Source: Chloroflexota bacterium
GTDB taxonomy: Bacteria; Chloroflexota; Limnocylindria; Limnocylindrales; CSP1-4
NCBI GenBank assembly: GCA_013694835.1
Contig: JACDBP010000087.1
Location: 1 to 9,200 of the forward strand
Direction of reading: 5' to 3'
DNA: 9,200 nt
A program made the translations under genes and the position numbers. Position 1 is the stretch's first letter. Each line of letters starts with the position of its first letter. The notes under the pieces were generated by a model. That model was not told where the DNA came from and made no database searches. It saw only the letters and a list, made by a program, of their open reading frames with translations. Shown one piece after another: positions 5,788 through 9,200 of the stretch.

Positions 5788-6784
5788 CGGCGAAGACGAT
5801 CTCCGGCTGCAGCTCCATGCCGTGCTCTCGGCGCACGATGGCCTGGACCTCCTCGGTCAGCCGCCGGACGTCCGAGGCACTCCCCTTCTGGTCGTTGACG
5901 ATGAAGTTGGCGTGCTTCTCGCTGACCGAGGCGCCACCGATGCGCCTGCCCTTGAGGCCGAGTCGATCGATCAGCTCCCCGGCGGAAGGACCCTGGGCCG
6001 GATTCCGAAAGACGCTGCCTGCCGAGGGCATGCCGAGCGGCTGGTGGGCCTGTCGCCAGCGACGGATCTCGTCGAGCCGCTCGGCGATCACGCCGGGGTC
6101 GGCGGGCTCGAGCCGGAAGGTGGCGGAGGTCACGACCTCGGGCGCGCCAGGCTCGACATCCTTGAGGATCGAGTGGCGGTACGACAGGGCCAGCCCGCCC
6201 GGGTCGAGCACCACCTCGCTGCCGTCGAGGCGCATCACGCTCGCCGAGACGAGAACCGACCGGACGTCGGCCTCGTGCGCGCCGGCGTTCGCCCACACGG
6301 CGCCGCCGGCCGTGCCCGGGATCGCCAGCCCGAACTCGAGCCCGGAGAGCCCAGCGTCCTTCGAGATCGTCGCCGCCTTCGCCATCGGCAGCCCCGAGTC
6401 AGCGATCAGCCGCTCACCGTCGATGCGGGCACCCTGGGCTCGGTTGTGGATGACCAGCCCGGGCACGCCGCCGTCGCTGATGACAAGGTCGGAGCCACGC
6501 CCGAGGATGAACAGCGGCACGTCGCGCTGCCGGGCGAACCGCACGAGGGCACGCAGCTCGAACAGGTTGTGCACCTCGGCGAAGAGGTCGGCGCGGCCCC
6601 CGACCCGCATCGTCGTGAAGCGTGCGAGCGGTTCCTGGCGGGACGTCTTGACACCGATCCGTCGCTGGATGTCCGAACCGAGGCGCAGCGCTTCCTCCTG
6701 CGTCAGGCGGCGGTGCACGGTCAGCGGCGCCGTCGCCTCCGGCACGGACATCGGCGCGGCCGCCTCCGGCACGCTCCCGTTCAT
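5756..6784 (-). CDS. murB: UDP-N-acetylenolpyruvoylglucosamine reductase MurB
   Basis: MurB is the FAD enzyme that reduces UDP-GlcNAc-enolpyruvate to UDP-MurNAc with NADPH in the cytosol. FAD-binding motifs are TTMRVGGRAD (57-66), ILGRGSDLVISDGG (93-106) and GLAIPGTAGGAVWANAGAH (152-170). Catalytic positions match the family: Arg203 in SYRHS, Ser257 in SAGSVFRNP, the proton donor, and Glu328 in PEIV. The SAGSVFRNP form and overall pattern fit the shorter type II MurB class. At 342 residues it is slightly long because of a 25-residue Ala/Pro-rich N-terminus. The start ATG at 6784 lies in an ATGA overlap with the murG stop, which supports it despite a weak Shine-Dalgarno; ATG at Met12 is an alternative. 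Its end overlaps the probable start of the hydrolase gene. murC, a common neighbour, is absent here. Confidence 0.96.
   Translation of the reverse strand: MNGSVPEAAAPMSVPEATAPLTVHRRLTQEEALRLGSDIQRRIGVKTSRQEPLARFTTMRVGGRADLFAEVHNLFELRALVRFARQRDVPLFILGRGSDLVISDGGVPGLVIHNRAQGARIDGERLIADSGLPMAKAATISKDAGLSGLEFGLAIPGTAGGAVWANAGAHEADVRSVLVSASVMRLDGSEVVLDPGGLALSYRHSILKDVEPGAPEVVTSATFRLEPADPGVIAERLDEIRRWRQAHQPLGMPSAGSVFRNPAQGPSAGELIDRLGLKGRRIGGASVSEKHANFIVNDQKGSASDVRRLTEEVQAIVRREHGMELQPEIVFAGDWSGWEPAA
6725..6778 (-). repeat. 27-bp tandem duplication at the 5' end of murB
   Basis: Plus-strand 6734-6746 and 6761-6773 are the identical 13-mer CGCCTCCGGCACG at a 27-bp spacing, and the surrounding bases also largely match. 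The two copies encode SVPEAAAP (MurB residues 4-11) and SVPEATAP (13-20), in the disordered N-terminus before the enzyme fold. It looks like a recent in-frame slippage event with no catalytic meaning. Confidence 0.65.
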
Positions 6785-8007
6785 GCTGCCGCCGGTCCGG
6801 GCACGGCCGGGTCCTCGGCACCGGGCACGGAGGGCCGCACGGCGCGGTCGTCGCCGGCGTCCTGCGCGACCACCGCGCCGCGCGCGATCCGCTCGATCGC
6901 CTCGCCCGTGGGCAGTCGCCTCCGCTGCACCAGCGCGAAAAGCAGTTCCGCGTTCGCTTCCGCGGCACCGGAGCGGCCGAGGGTGGCGCTGGCGGCCGCC
7001 ATCCTGGCGTGGCGCTCGGGATCCTCCATGAGTTGCGCCGCCGCCAGCAATGCCTCGCCATCAAAGTCCTCGTCGGCGATCAGCTCGGCGGCACCTGCAT
7101 CGGCGAGCATCCGTGCGTTCGCTGCCTGGTGCGCACCCGCGTGGGGATAGGGCACGACCACGATGGGCACGCCGGCCGCGGTGCACTCGGCAAGCGTCGA
7201 CGAACCGGCCCGGCCGATCACCAGGTCGGCGGCCACCAGGGCATCCGCCATCTCGTCGCGAAGGAAGGGGAACGGCCGGTAACGGTCACGCACCGCGGCG
7301 GGCAGCGCTTCGCGACGGCGAAGCGCTTCGCCGTACGCCGTTTCGCCCGCCACATGGAGCACGTGGTACCGCTCCACCAGTCGGTCGAGCGTCGAGCCAA
7401 CCGCATCGTTGAAGCGTCGCACAGCCTGGGAGCCACCGAAGATCAGCAGCAGGCGGGCTTCCGCCGGCAGCCCCAGGCGGACGCGCGCGGCGCCGCGATC
7501 GGCCGGCAGCTCGCGGATCGGCGTCCCGGTCCAGAAACAGGGGTTCGGCAGCACGCGGCAGGTATCCCCGAAGGCCACCGAGATCGCGGAGGCGAACCGC
7601 GCGCTCGCTCGCACGCTGCGGCCGGGCACGGTGTTCCCCTCCCAAAGCAGCGACGGCACTCGGAGCGCGGCTGCCGCAGTCAGCACCGGGATGGCCACGT
7701 AGCCGCCCGTGGTGAAGACGGCGTCGGGGCGGCGGCGCACGAGGATCGCGGTGGCCTGGCTGAACGACGCCCCGAGTCGCAGCGGGTCGACGACCGTCGC
7801 GACCGACAGCTCGACCGTCCGGAGTGATCGGAGCCACAGGCGGTCCAGCTCGATCCCGGTAGGCGGGATGACGCTCGATTCGAGGCCCCGATGACCGCCG
7901 ACCCAGGCGACCTCAACGTCCGCGAGGCGTGACCGCAGCGCGCGAACGACGGCCAACGCCGGGTAGATGTGGCCGCCGGTGCCACCGGCCGCGACCAGGA
8001 TCCGCAT
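6781..8007 (-). CDS. murG: UDP-GlcNAc:lipid I N-acetylglucosaminyltransferase MurG
   Basis: MurG is the peripheral membrane GT28 enzyme that adds GlcNAc to lipid I to make lipid II. Motifs, counted from the chosen ATG: GGTGGHIYPALA (8-19), TTGGYVAIP (99-107), WEGNTVPG (122-129; usually HEQNxxxG), FGGSQAVRRFN (190-200), the UDP-GlcNAc-binding GRAGSSTLAE (265-274), and PYPHAGAHQAANA (286-298). The 408 residues exceed the usual 355-370 because of a C-terminal tail of about 45 residues, rich in Ala, Pro and Asp. The frame is open 29 codons further upstream, to 8094. That part is a low-complexity Ser/Pro/Arg stretch inside ftsW, while the ATG at 8007 has GAGGAA 9 nt upstream and directly precedes the Rossmann motif, so it is the start. 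It overlaps the ftsW 3' end by 95 nt and murB by 4 nt. Confidence 0.96.
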   Translation of the reverse strand: MRILVAAGGTGGHIYPALAVVRALRSRLADVEVAWVGGHRGLESSVIPPTGIELDRLWLRSLRTVELSVATVVDPLRLGASFSQATAILVRRRPDAVFTTGGYVAIPVLTAAAALRVPSLLWEGNTVPGRSVRASARFASAISVAFGDTCRVLPNPCFWTGTPIRELPADRGAARVRLGLPAEARLLLIFGGSQAVRRFNDAVGSTLDRLVERYHVLHVAGETAYGEALRRREALPAAVRDRYRPFPFLRDEMADALVAADLVIGRAGSSTLAECTAAGVPIVVVPYPHAGAHQAANARMLADAGAAELIADEDFDGEALLAAAQLMEDPERHARMAAASATLGRSGAAEANAELLFALVQRRRLPTGEAIERIARGAVVAQDAGDDRAVRPSVPGAEDPAVPGPAAA

Positions 8008-9200
8008 CGTTCCAGGTTCCTCGGGGTTGGGACTCACGGGAGATGGACAGGAGGATACCGACGGCCGCGAAGCTGACCAGCAACGACGAGCCACCCGCGC
8101 TGACGAAGGGCAGCGTGATGCCGGTGATCGGCAGCAGCGCGGTCACGACACCGATGTTGATGAATGCCTGGAAGCTGAGCCAGCCGGTGATGCCGGTCGC
8201 CACGAGCGCACCGAACGAGTCCGGCGCGGCGAGAGCCACGCGCAACCCACGGTACGCCAGGAAGAGGTAGAGCGAGATGACCCCGAGTCCGCCGATGAGG
8301 CCGAGCTCCTGCCCGACGACGGCGAAGATGTAGTCGTTCTGGGCGTTGGGCAGGTAGAGCGTGCCAGCCTGGCGGCTCTCGCCCAGGCCCCGTCCGGTGA
8401 CCCCTCCCATGCCCAGCGCGAGGAGACCCTGGACGGTGTGGAAGCCTGCGCCGAGAGGGTCCTTCCAGGGGTCGAGGAAGGTCGTGACACGTTCCATCTG
8501 GTACGCATTGGTCTGGATATAGGCCCAAACGGCCAGCGCTCCCAGCGGGACCATCGCGGCCAGCTGCCACAGGCTGCCACCGGCCACGAAAAGCATCGTG
8601 AACGCGGTCAGCGTCAGGACACCCGTGGTGCCGAGGTCAGGCTCCAGGGCAACGAGCGCGATCGCCGGCGCGATGACGACCAGGAACGGCACGGTGCCGG
8701 ACATCAGCGATCCAGCATGGCCGCCCTTCTTCGCCAGCAGATGGGCGACGTACACCACCAGGGCGAGCTTGGCGAATTCCGCGGGATGCATCGCCGGCAG
8801 CACGCCGATCTCCAGCCAGCGTGCCGATCCGCCCACCACGATGGGCTTGAACGGCCCGATCGGAGGGGCGACCACGATCGCCAGCAGGAGGATCGCGACG
8901 AGGTACATCGGGACCGACAGGAGCCGGAGGTAGCGATAATCGATTCGCATCGCGACGAGCATCACGGCGACGCCAAGGCTGCCCCATAGCACCTGCGGAC
9001 CGACCACCGCGAAGGCATCGCCAGCTCGCCCCAGGTACGAGCCGACGCCAGAGGTCGAGTAGACCATCAGGATGCCGATGGCCCCCAGGGAGATGACCGC
9101 GAGCAGGATCAGGTAGTCCGGCTGGTGCCGCTCACGCTGGGGACCGCGGAAGCTGCTGGCGGCCGTCGGCTCGGGGCGCCGCGCCCGCCGTGGCGTGGCC
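7913..9200 (-). CDS. ftsW: Septal peptidoglycan glycosyltransferase FtsW (5' end beyond window)
   Basis: FtsW is the SEDS-family polytopic membrane enzyme that polymerises lipid II at the septum with its class B PBP partner. The visible 428 residues start in a basic N-terminal tail. The 44 codons before Met at 9067 contain no ATG, GTG or TTG, so the start is off the window. The first transmembrane segment begins YLILLAVISL. Motifs, numbered from that Met: GGSARWLEIG (79-88), HPAEFAKL (94-101; usually QPSE), EPDLGTT (142-148), RVTTFLDPWKDP (193-204), GMGGVTGRGLGES (219-231), and LPNAQNDYIF (239-248), whose Asp245 matches the catalytic Asp of SEDS enzymes. QELGLIGG (253-260) and LPFVSAGGSSLL (319-330; usually SYGG) follow. 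After ISRES (342-346) the frame continues for an Arg-rich tail of about 38 residues, the last 31 encoded inside murG. RodA is the alternative, but the dcw context before murG favours FtsW. Confidence 0.95.
   Translation of the reverse strand, partial: ATPRRARRPEPTAASSFRGPQRERHQPDYLILLAVISLGAIGILMVYSTSGVGSYLGRAGDAFAVVGPQVLWGSLGVAVMLVAMRIDYRYLRLLSVPMYLVAILLLAIVVAPPIGPFKPIVVGGSARWLEIGVLPAMHPAEFAKLALVVYVAHLLAKKGGHAGSLMSGTVPFLVVIAPAIALVALEPDLGTTGVLTLTAFTMLFVAGGSLWQLAAMVPLGALAVWAYIQTNAYQMERVTTFLDPWKDPLGAGFHTVQGLLALGMGGVTGRGLGESRQAGTLYLPNAQNDYIFAVVGQELGLIGGLGVISLYLFLAYRGLRVALAAPDSFGALVATGITGWLSFQAFINIGVVTALLPITGITLPFVSAGGSSLLVSFAAVGILLSISRESQPRGTWNDADPGRGRWHRRPHLPGVGRRSRAAVTPRGR
8017..8022 (-). promoter_or_regulatory. 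Shine-Dalgarno sequence of murG within ftsW
   Basis: The minus strand reads GAGGAA, then 9 nt, then the ATG at 8007. It lies inside the ftsW coding region, at the codons following the conserved ISRES segment, and fixes the murG start downstream of the longer open frame. Confidence 0.6.

Noticed and set aside
5184..7031. 615-codon plus-strand open frame antisense to murB and parts of its neighbours
   Set aside because: It is low-complexity Arg/Ser/Pro/Ala translation with no motif, opposite clear MurB coding. It is a shadow frame.
8008..8094. 29-codon N-terminal extension of MurG
   Set aside because: The extension lies inside the conserved FtsW C-terminal region and has a Ser/Pro/Arg composition. 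The ATG at 8007 has a good Shine-Dalgarno sequence and starts directly at the conserved MurG motif.
1..9200. CRISPR array, tRNA or rRNA, insertion sequence, toxin-antitoxin or defence genes
   Set aside because: No regularly spaced repeats, cloverleaf-like sequence, transposase or non-dcw gene other than the hydrolase was found. Coding density leaves no room.

Overview
The window is a stretch of a bacterial division and cell wall (dcw) gene cluster. Every gene reads on the minus strand. In transcription order, from the right edge to the left, the genes are ftsW (5' end beyond the right edge), murG, murB, an alpha/beta hydrolase, a MurF-type ligase with a membrane domain, ddl, ftsQ and ftsA (3' end beyond the left edge). 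No RNA gene, CRISPR array, insertion sequence or phage gene is visible. Coding density is close to complete.

The base composition is very GC-rich (about 70% by eye, not computed). GTG starts are common: ftsA, ftsQ, the MurF-type gene and probably the hydrolase. Gene order, the FtsW/FtsQ/FtsA set and composition fit a GC-rich, free-living bacterium. The membrane-anchored Mur ligase and the divergent Ddl would suit a Chloroflexota-like or actinobacterial-type lineage, but this is a low-confidence guess from memory.

Layout. FtsW (9200 to 7913) polymerises glycan strands at the septum and MurG (8007 to 6781) makes lipid II. Their coding regions overlap by 95 nt. murG and murB share a 4-nt ATGA overlap. 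MurB (6784 to 5756) makes UDP-MurNAc. The hydrolase overlaps the end of murB and shares a 4-nt GTGA overlap with the MurF-type gene (4969 to 3404). ddl (3391 to 2282) follows after 12 nt and ftsQ (2263 to 1271) after 18 nt. The only real intergenic gap is the 120 nt between ftsQ and ftsA (1151 to 1270). It holds a long imperfect inverted repeat just upstream of the ftsA ribosome binding site.

Together the genes cover precursor synthesis (MurB, Ddl, MurF), lipid II formation (MurG), septal polymerisation (FtsW) and divisome assembly (FtsQ, FtsA). murC is not in its common place beside murG and murB. The most unusual part is the middle trio of hydrolase, membrane-anchored MurF-type ligase and Ddl with an altered substrate-binding segment. 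It looks like a coupled module and may handle the D-Ala-D-Ala (or D-Ala-D-X) step at the membrane.
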